Part shown: in pieces, positions 1 to 11,162 of the stretch
Numbering within the stretch: the stretch's first letter is position 1
How the letters are laid out: each line of letters opens with the position of its first letter
Assembly: GCA_022561335.1 (NCBI GenBank)
Contig: JADFRL010000006.1
Location: 1 to 40,555, forward strand
Length of the DNA: 40,555 nt
Direction of reading: 5' to 3'
Source of the DNA: Patescibacteria group bacterium
GTDB lineage: Bacteria > Patescibacteriota > Minisyncoccia > Phycocordibacterales > JACZSL01
Position numbers and translations under genes: made by a program
Notes under the pieces: generated by a model
Databases searched by the model: none
What the model was told of the DNA's origin: nothing
What the model saw: only the letters and a program-made list of their open reading frames with translations

Positions 1-1359
1 ATCTTTCCGAGTCATTTCCCTTTCGTGTTGGAAATCATCCTCTGTTTCTTGACGATCATGCATATGCTTGGGTATTTTGACTATTTCTTCCCACACGATA
101 TCCTCGGAAGTATTGAGTCTGCGCGCTACTTTTCCTACAAAATGAGCTTGGTCTACTTTATTTGCAATACGAGCTACAAAGGGCAGTACTCGGTCAACCA
201 CCGCTCGCCCATACGATCGATCATCCTTTCCCTCTGCCTTAAGCACATCAAGATAAAAATCAACAATATGCTTCGAGGTTCGTATAGCTTCCTTAAAATG
301 TCCTGCTCCCATACGCACCAGGTCAGCGGGATCTATCCCGGAGGGTATAGCCGCTACCTTGACGTCCATGCCGGCTGAGAGGACGAGTCCGGCACTTCTT
401 CCCGAGGAAGCAACTCCTGCTTGATCTGCATCATAGGCTAGAACGATATTACTCGAAAGGCGTCTGAGAGCATTTATTTGAGGGGGCGTGAGAGCCGTAC
501 CTGAAAGAGCCACCGTGTTAGGAAAGCCTGCCTGATGTGACATTAACAGATCCATTTGCCCCTCAACTACAATTGAGAAATTCGACTTACGAATAGTATA
601 TTTAGCCTTGTCATACCCATACAGCACTCTAGATTTATTAAACAAAACAGTTTCAGGACTGTTGATGTATTTTGCACTCTCGTCTATTTTAGGAAACAGC
701 CTGCCGGAGAAAGCAATGATTCTGCCTGAACCGTCAGCAATAGGAAACATGATGCGTCCCCGAAATCGATCATAATATCTTTTTTTATATGCCTGCTTTT
801 CCGAGATAGAGTCATGTTCAGATAATTTTATAAGTCCCGCTTTCTCAATTTCTTTATCCGAGTACCCCATGCCTTGTAAATGACCGTGGAGGGCATTCCA
901 CTCCTCTTTTGCATATCCAAGCCGAAACTTTACACTGGTATCTGCAGTTAATCCTCTCTTAATAAGATACTCCTGTGCTTTTTCCTCATTTTTTAAAGAA
1001 CGTTCAAAGTAGGAAGTAGTTTCCGCAAGTAATTCATACATACGAGTTCGCTCGTCACGAATTGACCGACTCTCAAGTGCAAGAGGAACTCCCGCATGTT
1101 CAGAAAGCACTTTGAGAGCTCCTCTAAAATCAAGTCCTTCAAACTGCTCAATGAAAGTAAATATGTCGCCTTTGACACCACATCCGAAACAATAAAAAGT
1201 ATTTCTACTTGGAGAAACAAAAAAAGAGGGGGTCTTTTCATTATGAAAGGGACACTTGGCTTTCAAGTTGCTCCCTGCTTTCTCCAAGGTAAGGTACCTA
1301 CTTACCACATCGACAATTCCCAGCCGTTCCTTTATTTGATCTACTGAGGAAGAAGACAT
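1..1359 (-). CDS. dnaG: DNA primase DnaG, truncated by the left edge
   Basis: Minus-strand translation from ATG at 1359: MSSSSVDQIKERLGIVDVVSRYLTLEKAGSNLKAKCPFHNEKTPSFFVSPSRNTFYCFGCGVKGDIFTFIEQFEGLDF (CHC2-type zinc motif), followed by TOPRIM-like sequence. Not in the ORF track because it runs off the edge. Confidence 0.93.
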   Translation of the reverse strand, partial: MSSSSVDQIKERLGIVDVVSRYLTLEKAGSNLKAKCPFHNEKTPSFFVSPSRNTFYCFGCGVKGDIFTFIEQFEGLDFRGALKVLSEHAGVPLALESRSIRDERTRMYELLAETTSYFERSLKNEEKAQEYLIKRGLTADTSVKFRLGYAKEEWNALHGHLQGMGYSDKEIEKAGLIKLSEHDSISEKQAYKKRYYDRFRGRIMFPIADGSGRIIAFSGRLFPKIDESAKYINSPETVLFNKSRVLYGYDKAKYTIRKSNFSIVVEGQMDLLMSHQAGFPNTVALSGTALTPPQINALRRLSSNIVLAYDADQAGVASSGRSAGLVLSAGMDVKVAAIPSGIDPADLVRMGAGHFKEAIRTSKHIVDFYLDVLKAEGKDDRSYGRAVVDRVLPFVARIANKVDQAHFVGKVARRLNTSEDIVWEEIVKIPKHMHDRQETEDDFQHEREMTRKD

Positions 1360-1436
1360 AATGTATACCACTTAAGACCCTCTCAGTCTATGAGATATCT
1401 CATAGAACTTCAAACACATATACACCGTACTGCTAA

Positions 1437-4400
1437 CTACACCAACTCCTTGTCTTCAATAGGTTCATGTGAGATGTCAAGTTCTTGAATGCTATTAAAT
1501 TTAGAGCTGCCTTTGAATCCAGTGCCAGCAGGAATGAGACGCCCAATAATGACATTCTCTTTGAGTCCCACCAGCATGTCCTCAGCACCTCGTATAGCTG
1601 CGTTAATAAGAACTTTAGTCGTATTTTGAAATGATGCTGCCGATAAGAAGCTCCTGCGTGTAAGCGAAACTTCTGAAATCCCCAGCACGAGTGGTTCTAC
1701 TGTTGCCTGAACTCCCCCCGCTGCTTTTACTCTTTCCTGAGTTGCAGTAAGATCGTAATCCTCGACAATATCTCCAGTTGTAAAATGGGTATCACCCGAA
1801 TCTTTGATTTTTTTTCTGGAAAACATTTGCTTAATAATAACCTCTATATGTTTTCTGGAGATAGTGGCCCCTTGAAGCTCATATACTTTACTTACTTCAC
1901 TGATTATGTAATTCTGGGTTCGTTCTTTACCTCCATACTTAAAGAGCTGACCCAGTTCCACAGACCCATCAGTCATAATATCACCCCTTTCAACTTGATC
2001 CCCCACATTCACGAGCGGCATTCGTCTGAACTGAGCAGTGTACTCGGTATCCTTACGTGTCGCCTTTGAGGACTCCTTCCCGCCAGACTTAGGAAGTATA
2101 ATAATAATCTTCTCCTTATCTTCATCTCGAATCTCTGAAATTGTACCGGTTATCCTTGCTATAGCTGCTTCACTTTTTGGAGTACGTCTTTCAAAAATTT
2201 CTTCAACTCGAGGTAAACCTTGAGTTATATCTCCTCCCACCGATGCCGTACCTCCTGAGTGAAACGTCCTCATAGTAAGCTGCGTGCCTGGCTCACCTAT
2301 AGCTTGTGCTGCAATCGTTCCTACAGCCTCCCCAACCTCCACAAGGTTATCAGTCGTAAGATCTATACCATAGCATTGTCTGCAAATACCTCGGATTGTT
2401 CTGCATGTCATGGGGGAGCGAACACATACTCGGGAAATATCAGAATCGTCAATTTGTTGTGCTTCATCTGAAGACAGAAGATGACTTTTTTTAAAGGAAA
2501 TGCCGCTATGAGCTGTAATACTTTCTGCAAGAATTCTCCCCTTTATATTCTTGGCAAAGGAAATTTCAATTCCAGAAGCGCTCGCACGGTCTATAGTAAT
2601 TTTATCCTTCGTACCGCAATCTTCTTCCATAATAACGACGTCTTGCGCCACATCAAAAAGTCTTCGAGTCAAATACCCCGCCTTTGCGGTCTGAAGTGCT
2701 GTGTCGGCTAAACCCTTGCGAGCGCCGTGGGTCGTAATGAAGTATTCTATGGGGGTAAGGCCTTCTTTCATTGAGGCTACTATGGGAAAATCTATTGTCT
2801 CACCTCGGGGGTTGGTGATTAGTCCTTTCATACCTGCCATTTGTGTAATGTTCCCTATAGAACCGCGCGCACCCGATTTCCACATATCGTACACAGAGCC
2901 GTTTTTATCAATGGAATCCGGCAATATTTTTTCTATCTCATTTTTTGCCGCATGCCAAATTTCAATAACCTTCCTGCGGCGCTCCTCCTTTGACAACAGC
3001 CCCTCATTGTACTGAGCGACAACTTTCTTTTCATGACCTCGTGCTCTCTCAATAATTTCCTCCTTACCCTCTGGAACTTTCAAGTCATCCATGCTCCACG
3101 TAATACCTGAGTGGGTTGCATAACGAAATCCAAATGATTTAATTTTATCAACAATATCCGGAATACGATCAAGGCCGTACTTTTTGATGAGATTATCTAC
3201 AAGATCCATCATCATTTTATGATTTATCTCTTCATTAATGAAGGGGTAATCACTGGGAAGTATGCCGTTAAACAAAAGACGTCCTACAGAAGTTTCAAAC
3301 ACCTGTCCCTTAAAGTTTACGTACCGAGCGCTGTCTGTCGGGAGCACTTTTACCTTCGCTCGAAAATCTGTCTCATCAAAGTCATAGGAAGTAATAGCAC
3401 TGTTAGGAGTCGGGAATATTTTACCTTCACCCTTGGAGCCTTCAATAATTTTGGTCATCCAGTAAACACCGAGTATTATATCGAGCATCTTGTTTGATAT
3501 TACGGGAGAACCGTTTCCCGGCTTTAGTATATTTTTGTTCGCTGACATAATAGTTTTTGCCTCAAACTGTGCGGCTATTGAAAGAGGAACATGGACAGCC
3601 ATTTGGTCTCCGTCAAAATCGGCATTGAACGCAGAGCACACCAAAGGGTGAATTTGAATAGCGTTTCCTTCAATGAGGACAGGTCGAAATGCTTGAATGC
3701 CCTGACGGTGCAGTGTCGGAGCCCGATTGAGAAGTACATACTTGTCTTTGATGACATCCTCAAGAATTGCCCATACTTCCGGTATGGCATCATCAATAAG
3801 ACGATTGGCGCCGCGAATATTGTAAGCAAGTTCTTTTTCGAGAAGTTTTGAAATAACAAAAGGCCTGAAGAGTTCAAGTGTCATGTGTTTAGGCAATCCG
3901 CATTGATCAAGCTTTAAGTCAGGTCCGACCACTATTACACTGCGTCCAGAATAATCCACTCGCTTCCCCAGAAGATTCTGCCTGAAATATCCCTGTTTCC
4001 CTTTGAGATAATCAGAAAGTGACTTAAGAGGCCTACGCTGAGCTTGGCTCATGGCTGAAAAAGTCGTATTCCCATGTCGAATCGAATTGTCGATGAGAGC
4101 ATCCACCGCTTCCTGTAAAATACGCTTCTCGTTTCGAAGAATGACGTCAGGTGCATTAATATCCTTAAGTTTTTTTAGTCGATTGTTTCGATTAATGACA
4201 CGCCGGTAAAGATCGTTTACATCGGATGTTGCGTGCCTACCTCCTTCAAGAGCGACCATGGGCCTGAGAGCGGGAGGTATAATGGGGACGCGAACAAGAA
4301 ACATCCATTCAGGCCGCACGCCTGCTTTTACCATTGAACGAGTAAGACTTAATCGTTTGTTAAGTTTAGCTCGCTCGACTGAACCGGCCTTTTGAAGTCT

Positions 4401-5114
4401 CTCCTCAAACTGTTCTACCAATGTAGAAAGGTTGATTCCTTTAAAAATATTATATATGGCTTCTGCGCCGATGTTAGCCTCAAACATCGTGCCGTACTTA
4501 ACAGAAAATCTGTGATGCGTTACCTCGTCTATTACACGTCCTTCGACAATACTTTCAATTTCAGCTTTTGTATCAACGAGCAGACTTTTAAGGCTAATCT
4601 TAGCCTTAGACTCGGTAAGCGATTTGACTTTACTCTTATACTCACTGTCAAGATCCTGCAAAATACGCCCTTTCTCCTTGGCGATTACACTGGTTATAAT
4701 ATAACCAGCAAAATAAATTACTTTTTCAACTTCACTTGCAGGAATTCCTAAGATAAGACCAATACGAGAAGGAATGCCTCGCAGGAACCAAATATGAGAA
4801 ACAGGGGTTGCAAGCTCTATGTGTCCCATGCGTTCACGGCGTACTATAGAACGCGTAATCTCTACTCCGCACTTTTCACATTCTATGCCTTTATAGCGAA
4901 TACCGCGATATTTTCCGCAATAGCATTCATAATCTCGTTCAGGTCCAAATATTTTTTCGTCAAACAGCCCATTCTTCTCGGCACGCTGTGTCCTATAGTT
5001 AATGGTCTCAGGCTTTAAAACCTCTCCATATGACCAATCCTTGATTCGTTCAGGAGACGCAAGCTTTAAAGTAATTGAATCGAAATTATTTGTATTGAAT
5101 ATAGTTTTTCTCAT
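1437..5114 (-). CDS. rpoC: DNA-directed RNA polymerase subunit beta'
   Basis: 1225 aa ORF with [36 protein letters not shown] and zinc motifs. Confidence 0.99.
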   Translation of the reverse strand: MRKTIFNTNNFDSITLKLASPERIKDWSYGEVLKPETINYRTQRAEKNGLFDEKIFGPERDYECYCGKYRGIRYKGIECEKCGVEITRSIVRRERMGHIELATPVSHIWFLRGIPSRIGLILGIPASEVEKVIYFAGYIITSVIAKEKGRILQDLDSEYKSKVKSLTESKAKISLKSLLVDTKAEIESIVEGRVIDEVTHHRFSVKYGTMFEANIGAEAIYNIFKGINLSTLVEQFEERLQKAGSVERAKLNKRLSLTRSMVKAGVRPEWMFLVRVPIIPPALRPMVALEGGRHATSDVNDLYRRVINRNNRLKKLKDINAPDVILRNEKRILQEAVDALIDNSIRHGNTTFSAMSQAQRRPLKSLSDYLKGKQGYFRQNLLGKRVDYSGRSVIVVGPDLKLDQCGLPKHMTLELFRPFVISKLLEKELAYNIRGANRLIDDAIPEVWAILEDVIKDKYVLLNRAPTLHRQGIQAFRPVLIEGNAIQIHPLVCSAFNADFDGDQMAVHVPLSIAAQFEAKTIMSANKNILKPGNGSPVISNKMLDIILGVYWMTKIIEGSKGEGKIFPTPNSAITSYDFDETDFRAKVKVLPTDSARYVNFKGQVFETSVGRLLFNGILPSDYPFINEEINHKMMMDLVDNLIKKYGLDRIPDIVDKIKSFGFRYATHSGITWSMDDLKVPEGKEEIIERARGHEKKVVAQYNEGLLSKEERRRKVIEIWHAAKNEIEKILPDSIDKNGSVYDMWKSGARGSIGNITQMAGMKGLITNPRGETIDFPIVASMKEGLTPIEYFITTHGARKGLADTALQTAKAGYLTRRLFDVAQDVVIMEEDCGTKDKITIDRASASGIEISFAKNIKGRILAESITAHSGISFKKSHLLSSDEAQQIDDSDISRVCVRSPMTCRTIRGICRQCYGIDLTTDNLVEVGEAVGTIAAQAIGEPGTQLTMRTFHSGGTASVGGDITQGLPRVEEIFERRTPKSEAAIARITGTISEIRDEDKEKIIIILPKSGGKESSKATRKDTEYTAQFRRMPLVNVGDQVERGDIMTDGSVELGQLFKYGGKERTQNYIISEVSKVYELQGATISRKHIEVIIKQMFSRKKIKDSGDTHFTTGDIVEDYDLTATQERVKAAGGVQATVEPLVLGISEVSLTRRSFLSAASFQNTTKVLINAAIRGAEDMLVGLKENVIIGRLIPAGTGFKGSSKFNSIQELDISHEPIEDKELV

Positions 5115-5125
5115 AATACTCTTGA

Positions 5126-8100
5126 TTACACTGCCTTATCTTCAATTACGGAACGTGTCAGTTGTACATCAAGCGAAAGTCCCCGCAGTTGAGCTAAAAG
5201 CACATTGAATGCCGCTGGGGTGTGTGAGTGTGTTATGCGCTCACCTTTCACGATAGCATCGAATGCCGCTGTACGACCGACAATGTCATCAGATTTAATG
5301 GTTAACATCTCACGTAGTGTGTGTGCCGCACCATATCCGAGAAGCGCCCACACTTCCATCTCCCCAAAACGCTGCCCCCCAGACTGTGCCTTACCCCCAA
5401 GAGGCTGCTGTGTAATAAGTGAATACGGTCCAATAGAACGCATGTGAATCTTATCTTGAACCATGTGGTGCAGCTTCATAATATACATATAACCCACAGC
5501 AATATCTTGATCAAACGCTACACCCGAGCGTCCATCGAAGAGCTCCGTCTTGCCGTTTTCACTGAATCCTGCCTTCTTAAGTTCTTCCCTGATTTCACTA
5601 TCCGTTGCCCCCGCAAAAGGCGGGACGATAGCTTGATAGTTTAACAAGTTTGCCGCAAGTCCTAAGTGCATCTCGAGAATTTGACCTAGGTTCATGCGTG
5701 AGGGAACGCCGAGTGGAGTTAGGATTATATCAATAGGCGTACCATCCTTCATAAAAGGCATGTCCTCCTCGGGCAGGATCCTCGAAATCACTCCCTTATT
5801 ACCGTGCCGTCCGGCAAGTTTGTCGCCGACGGAAACATTTCGCAGTTGAGCAACAGTGACATGAATGCGCTTTATAATTCCCGAGTCCATAGCGTTTCCT
5901 TGCTCCCTGGAAAAAACTTTCACGCCGATAACACGTCCGCGCTCTCCCCCCTCAAGCCGAAGCGATGTATCTTTAACATCTTTTGCCTTTTCACCAAAAA
6001 TTGAGCGGAGCAGCCTCTCTTCAGGAGTAAGCTGTGTCTCGCCCTTGGGCGTCACTTTCCCGACCAATATATCTCCCGGGCGCACTTCGGCCCCAATTCT
6101 TACAATGCCATCCTCATCAAGATTCTTAAGCTTGATCTCTCCCACGTTCGGTATGTCGTGTGTAGTGACTTCCGGCCCCAGTTTGGTGTCTCGAACCCTC
6201 ACCTGGAACTCCTTCATGTGGATACTCGTAAACTTACTGTTTTTAACCAACCGCTCAGAAATAATCATGGCATCCTCATAATTGGCACCCGACCATGACA
6301 TGAAGGCAACTAAGATATTTTGTCCAAGCGCCATTTGTCCTCCATCTGTTGAGGAAGTATCAGCAAGAAGAGCGCCCTTTTTTATTTTTTGCCCGATGGA
6401 AACAACCGGACGCTGATGAAACACAGTGAAGTGATTGGTGCGATTAAAGTTAATAAGCTTGTACTTAATTTCCTTTCCACCTCCTCCTAGGATTACGATT
6501 TCACTGGCATCAACTTTTGTTATCGTTCCGCTCTCTTTTGCGAGTACTATTCTTCCCGTGTCCTGAGCCGCTTTTTCTTCAATTCCTGTCGCCACCAGAG
6601 GCGCTTCGGGAATCACACAAGGTGTTGCCTGCTTTTGCATATTACTTCCCATGAGAGCTCTGTTTGCATCATCATGTTCAAGAAAAGGAATCATAGAGGT
6701 GGCAACTGAGAACGCCTGATTAGTCGCAATATCGATAAAGTCAACCTGATCGCGAGGTACTCTGCCCGGCACACCTGCCGTACGGACTTCCACAGGCCCG
6801 TCCACGATAGTGCCTCCCTCATCATGAACCGTTGCGGCATGGGCTATATTATACTTTTCCTCTTCGAATGCATTCATATACTGTATTTCTTCGGTTATCT
6901 TTCCTCCCTCAACTTTTGCATAGGGCGTTTCTATGAGACCAAATTCATTTATTCGAGCATATACTGATAGCCTCAAAATTAAACCAATATTAGGCCCCTC
7001 GGGAGTATGAATGGGACAGAGTCGTCCATAATGCGACGGGTGGACATCACGCACTTCAAAGCCAGCCCTCTCGCGTGTAAGTCCTCCCGGACCGAGTGCA
7101 GAAAGCGTCCGCATATTCTCAAGTTCCGAGAGTACATTTTCCTGCTGTATAAACTGAGAAAGCTGATTGGTTGTAAAAAATTCTTTTATTCTAGCCTGAA
7201 GAGGCCTTGGATTTAAAAATTGGATAGGAAGTGATGTCTCAATGTCTACAGTAGACATTCGATCTTGAATATTTCGCTTCATGTGGCTCATCCCGACTCG
7301 CACCTTCTGTTGAAGCATTTCCCCCACATAGCGCACGCGCCTGAAGCCAAGATGATCAATATCGTCCGGGAGAGCTCCCGGTGTATGGTTTTGCTTAATG
7401 ATGTAGGCGACGGTTGATACAATATCATCAAGAGATACGACCCTCCGCGCAAGCTCATGTTCATCCAAACTCTTCTTAAAACGCTCATTAAAACGATACC
7501 TTCCCACAGGGGAAAGATCGTAGCGCTCCTCACTGAAAATTGAGTTAACATAGTCATGTGCATTTTGGGCAGTAGCAAGATCCCCATCTCGAAGCTTTTT
7601 ATGAATTTCAATATAAGCTTCTTCAACGGTCCCCGCAGGGTCTTTTTCAAGTGAACTCTCTATATAAGCTTTAGCATGAGAATCGCTTGCAAAAAGTGAA
7701 TACATATCCCGATCAAAATGCGCTCCTAGAATACGCAATAGTGACGTAACAGGAAATTTTCGCTTGCGATCAATCTTTACGTAAATAGCGTTGTCTGCAT
7801 CACTTTCTATTTCTATCCATGCACCTCGAGATGGTATGATTTTTGCTCCAAAGAGCCTCTTCCCGCGCAACTCACGTACTGTAAAAAATACACCAAACGA
7901 GCGGGCAAGTTGGGGTACGATGACTCGCTCTATACCATTTATTATAAACGTTCCATGCCCTGTCATAATAGGAAAATCGGCCAAGAATATTTCCTGCTCT
8001 TTACTGATATTGAGCGTTTTATTTATGAGTTTTACGTTTACACGCAGTACAGCATCATACGTGAGCATATTTTCTTTTGCATAATACTCATCAAACTTCG

Positions 8101-8365
8101 GCTCGCCAATCTCAAAATTCGAAAACTCGAGTTCAAACTTTTTCTCTGAATAATCTTTTATGGGAGTAAACTCTTTAAATGTTTCTCCAAGCCCCACTTT
8201 AATAAGCCAATTGAATGAATCCAATTGGGCTTTAACCAAGTTAGGAATTTCAACAAGCGGTTTATTGAATCTACTGAAATATTTTTTCTCTCGTGCTGCT
8301 ATACTTTTCATCCCGCTAAAAGCCTCTGAGTCAGTTGATTTATTTACTGTCTTTTCTATAGCCAT
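5126..8365 (-). CDS. rpoB: DNA-directed RNA polymerase subunit beta
   Basis: 1079 aa ORF with RpoB signatures (GRLCPIHTPEGPNIGLI, GRHGNKGVISRILPEEDMPF, GGKAQSGGQRFGEMEVWALLGYGAAHTL). Confidence 0.99.
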   Translation of the reverse strand: MAIEKTVNKSTDSEAFSGMKSIAAREKKYFSRFNKPLVEIPNLVKAQLDSFNWLIKVGLGETFKEFTPIKDYSEKKFELEFSNFEIGEPKFDEYYAKENMLTYDAVLRVNVKLINKTLNISKEQEIFLADFPIMTGHGTFIINGIERVIVPQLARSFGVFFTVRELRGKRLFGAKIIPSRGAWIEIESDADNAIYVKIDRKRKFPVTSLLRILGAHFDRDMYSLFASDSHAKAYIESSLEKDPAGTVEEAYIEIHKKLRDGDLATAQNAHDYVNSIFSEERYDLSPVGRYRFNERFKKSLDEHELARRVVSLDDIVSTVAYIIKQNHTPGALPDDIDHLGFRRVRYVGEMLQQKVRVGMSHMKRNIQDRMSTVDIETSLPIQFLNPRPLQARIKEFFTTNQLSQFIQQENVLSELENMRTLSALGPGGLTRERAGFEVRDVHPSHYGRLCPIHTPEGPNIGLILRLSVYARINEFGLIETPYAKVEGGKITEEIQYMNAFEEEKYNIAHAATVHDEGGTIVDGPVEVRTAGVPGRVPRDQVDFIDIATNQAFSVATSMIPFLEHDDANRALMGSNMQKQATPCVIPEAPLVATGIEEKAAQDTGRIVLAKESGTITKVDASEIVILGGGGKEIKYKLINFNRTNHFTVFHQRPVVSIGQKIKKGALLADTSSTDGGQMALGQNILVAFMSWSGANYEDAMIISERLVKNSKFTSIHMKEFQVRVRDTKLGPEVTTHDIPNVGEIKLKNLDEDGIVRIGAEVRPGDILVGKVTPKGETQLTPEERLLRSIFGEKAKDVKDTSLRLEGGERGRVIGVKVFSREQGNAMDSGIIKRIHVTVAQLRNVSVGDKLAGRHGNKGVISRILPEEDMPFMKDGTPIDIILTPLGVPSRMNLGQILEMHLGLAANLLNYQAIVPPFAGATDSEIREELKKAGFSENGKTELFDGRSGVAFDQDIAVGYMYIMKLHHMVQDKIHMRSIGPYSLITQQPLGGKAQSGGQRFGEMEVWALLGYGAAHTLREMLTIKSDDIVGRTAAFDAIVKGERITHSHTPAAFNVLLAQLRGLSLDVQLTRSVIEDKAV

Positions 8366-8692
8366 ATTTTTTGCTTACTTTTTTACTCACCAGTGCTTCT
8401 AACGGGATTCATGTCAATATATATATACCGCCTAGAGGCACGCATACAAACCAACCTTAACTCAATAAGGCTTGCTTGCTACTTTCTGTGACGTGTTAAA
8501 CTCTGCCCAACAAAGTAAAAAAAATTAAAAAAACGCCTTTGACGTTTATTTAGTATGAATAAAAGAGACGATACTATTATGAATAGTGAAATTCAAGAGT
8601 AACTCAATCGGCTTCAGAAGTTAAAAGGGATTATAGCTAAACTTTATTCTGCTGTCAATCTGACTTTATAAGCTAGAGGACATATATTATAT

Positions 8693-8824
8693 ATTGTCAA
8701 CTTCATCAGAAGCAGAAGACAGACAGTTCCAAAAAAGAACGTGGTATGAAAAGAGATTCATTTTCTCACTTCTAATTATATTTCCGCAAGAAAAAAGTAT
8801 GCGTGTCTTATAAACAGGGTCAAC
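8693..8824. repeat. Degenerate copy of a ~125-130 bp intergenic element with GTCAA...TTGAC ends (copy 1)
   Basis: Shares aaagag.ttca.tttt.tca.tt.taattatat.tcccgc with 10874-10997, with similar ends. Confidence 0.55.
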
Positions 8825-8962
8825 CTCCACACCAAACGAGCTGTTGCTGCTAATTTCTTTTGATACACTTGCGAGATAATAAACTGACTCACTGTCTAGA
8901 AAATTGTAAAAAGTATAAACGCACAGCAGAAATTAACAGCGCGTTATGGTGTGGAGGTTAAC
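8819..8962. repeat. ~144 bp intergenic element with long imperfect terminal inverted repeats
   Basis: Left arm GTCAACCTCCACACCAAACGAGCTGTTGCTGCTAATTTCTT; reverse complement of right arm GTTAACCTCCACACCATAACGCGCTGTTAATTTCT. The right arm includes the trmD stop codon. Confidence 0.75.
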
Positions 8963-9638
8963 TCCCCTGCTTTTTCTTTTTCCATTTTTCAATGTTCCTG
9001 TGATGACCTGACAGGAGCACTTTGGGCACGCAATATCTCCTGCCTTTATATAAGATAACCTCAGGACGGGTATATACGCTTGGGCTTGCAAAGCGATCTT
9101 CCTCAAGAGACTGCTTATTGCCCAGTACTGTGGGAACATATCGTGCGACCGCATCAAGGATTATCAAGGCTGGAAGTTCTCCTCCTGTTAAAATATAGGG
9201 CCCTACTGATACCTCATCGGCTCGAACCATTTTTTTAATCCGTATATCAATGCCTTCATAGTGTCCTGCAATAAGAACAACATGCTTAAAATCACTTGCC
9301 ACTTTCTTTGCATAGCTTCCTGAAAAGTTTCTTCCTGCCGTCGAAAAGAAAATAATTTTCACCTTTCTCTTTTTACCAACCGCTTTTTCGACGGCTCGTG
9401 CCACAGGAAGTGCCTCAACGACCATTCCTGGCCCCCCGCCATACGGACGCCTATCAATTCTTCTATGCCTGTCTGTCGTAAAATCCCTTGGATCATAAAA
9501 AGAAACCGTAATCTTTTTGTCCTTAATCGAACGGCCTATAATGGACTGAGCGAGGTAGGAGTTAAAGGCGCCCGGAAACAGTGTCACTATATGAAAATGT
9601 ACCACGTTAGAAGATACTGATGATTCTCTTTTGCTCAT
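8958..9638 (-). CDS. trmD: tRNA (guanine-N1)-methyltransferase
   Basis: 226 aa; HIVTLFPGAFNSYLAQSIIGRS, YGGGPGMVVEALPV, VGPYILTGGELPALIILDAVARYVPTVLGN. Confidence 0.97.
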   Translation of the reverse strand: MSKRESSVSSNVVHFHIVTLFPGAFNSYLAQSIIGRSIKDKKITVSFYDPRDFTTDRHRRIDRRPYGGGPGMVVEALPVARAVEKAVGKKRKVKIIFFSTAGRNFSGSYAKKVASDFKHVVLIAGHYEGIDIRIKKMVRADEVSVGPYILTGGELPALIILDAVARYVPTVLGNKQSLEEDRFASPSVYTRPEVILYKGRRYCVPKVLLSGHHRNIEKWKKKKQGS

Positions 9639-9838
9639 AGTATATATACTAACTAGATGACGCTAGAGTGAATGTTCACGTTTTATTATTAAATCTCTAA
9701 CGGGGTGTATCCTATTAGAAGATTCTGATGATTCTACTTTATTCATAGCCAATATACTAAACGTAGAAAAAACCGTGAAGCAAACATATCACGGTTCTTC
9801 TATCCAGTCTATATTATTCAGTCTATATCTTTCTATAG

Positions 9839-10153
9839 CTACACTTTGAGATCCTCCATGGCTTCGTCAACTGTCTTGGTTGCTGATTGCTCTATAGTGC
9901 TCCCTCCCCCCTGCGGCTCATTTATTTTTAGATTCACGCGGGCATTATTTTTCATGCCGACAACCCGAAGCAGTGTCCGAATAGCTTTTGCGGTGTTGCC
10001 TGACCGTCCGATAATCTTGCCCATATCCTGTGGATCAACATCAAGGGTAAGAAGTACTCCCATCTCATCGACAACTCTATTTACTTTAACAGCATCCGGA
10101 CTGTCGACGAGAGTCTTTACAACAAACTCGAGAAAATCTTTATCTGCAGTCAT
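9839..10153 (-). CDS. KH domain RNA-binding protein (KhpA-like)
   Basis: 104 aa with KH core MGKIIGRSGNTAKAIRTLLRV; lies between rpsP and trmD. Confidence 0.9.
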   Translation of the reverse strand: MTADKDFLEFVVKTLVDSPDAVKVNRVVDEMGVLLTLDVDPQDMGKIIGRSGNTAKAIRTLLRVVGMKNNARVNLKINEPQGGGSTIEQSATKTVDEAMEDLKV

Positions 10154-10307
10154 AAGTTCTAACTCATCTTAGCTCGTAAAATTGCGGATCGACTATCTAC
10201 CCTACCGAAATTCAGGTAGTTCTGAAACTAAAGTATACTGCCTTATATAAAAAATTCAACCCCCACATGAGAGAGCCCACGAGAGGCATATTCACAATAT
10301 ACATTTA

Positions 10308-10850
10308 TTACTGAGCTGTCTTCCTAAAATCCTTCTGACCGTTACCCGAATCAGATTTAGCTCGGGACCCATCTTCTTTATCTTGGTCACCTCCCGACTC
10401 TCCTGACTCAGAAGAAATTTTCTCCTCTGAGTTCTCTGATGAAGTCCCCGTATCTTCCCTGTCGCTTTCAATTGGAGTCGCCTCTGGCTGCCCCTTCGGA
10501 GATCCGTGTTTTAATGTCTCATTATCCTCTGATACTGCTGTTTCCTTGTCTGACTCTTTGGAAGCCACCTGCACAATAGGAGATTTTTTAGGTAAGACAT
10601 TCACTTTCTTTCCGGAGGTAATTTTTTCCTTGATCAAAAGATTGTGCATAGTACCCGTAACCTTTGCACCAACAGACATCCAGTATTTTATACGATCCCC
10701 ATTTAAAACGACACTCTTCTGCCGTGGATTGTATGAGCCAAGCATTTCAATATACTTGCCGCTCTTTGGACCCCTCGTTGAATCAGTAACAACCACCCGA
10801 AAAGAGGGATCGTTGCGTCTCCCGACACGCTGTAATCTTACTTTTAGCAT
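10308..10850 (-). CDS. rpsP: 30S ribosomal protein S16 with a long charged C-terminal extension
   Basis: MLKVRLQRVGRRNDPSFRVVVTDSTRGPKSGKYIEMLGSYNPR, followed by a Ser/Glu/Asp-rich tail of about 90 aa. Confidence 0.96.
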   Translation of the reverse strand: MLKVRLQRVGRRNDPSFRVVVTDSTRGPKSGKYIEMLGSYNPRQKSVVLNGDRIKYWMSVGAKVTGTMHNLLIKEKITSGKKVNVLPKKSPIVQVASKESDKETAVSEDNETLKHGSPKGQPEATPIESDREDTGTSSENSEEKISSESGESGGDQDKEDGSRAKSDSGNGQKDFRKTAQ

Positions 10851-10873
10851 TGCACTACCTTACCAGAATTGAT

Positions 10874-10997
10874 GTATGCGGTCAATCCCGTTAGAAGTAG
10901 AAACGGATAGTGTTAAAAAAGAGTTCACTTTTTCATTTTTAATTATATTCCCGCGAGACGAGAAAAGAGTGTCCGTGACTCCTAACGGGGTTGACAA
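10874..10997. repeat. ~124 bp intergenic element with GTCAAtCCCGTTAGaAGT terminal inverted repeats (copy 2)
   Basis: Left end gtcaatcccgttagaagt; right end actcctaacggggttgac (reverse complement gtcaaccccgttaggagt). Confidence 0.65.
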
Positions 10998-11162
10998 AGG
11001 CCTCTCAAGTGTCAGGCCGCCAAGCGGAGAGATTGAACGAACTTGAAGAGCAGGAGTGGTCTCACGAAGCCGAGGAAGGAGCACCAATCATTCAAGAAAG
11101 AAAATATACCCAGTTATGTCCCTCATTTCTGCTATACTTTACATATAACATACGGGAAAAAT

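Noticed and set aside
3575-3877. ORFs inside rpoC and rpoB on both strands, e.g. this 100-aa ORF
   Set aside because: Shadow ORFs of very strongly conserved genes.
10860-11087. 75-aa minus-strand ORF (TPLGVTDTLFSSRGNIIKNEKVNSFLTLSVSTSNGID)
   Set aside because: Largely a translation of the GTCAA-ended repeat element, not a gene.
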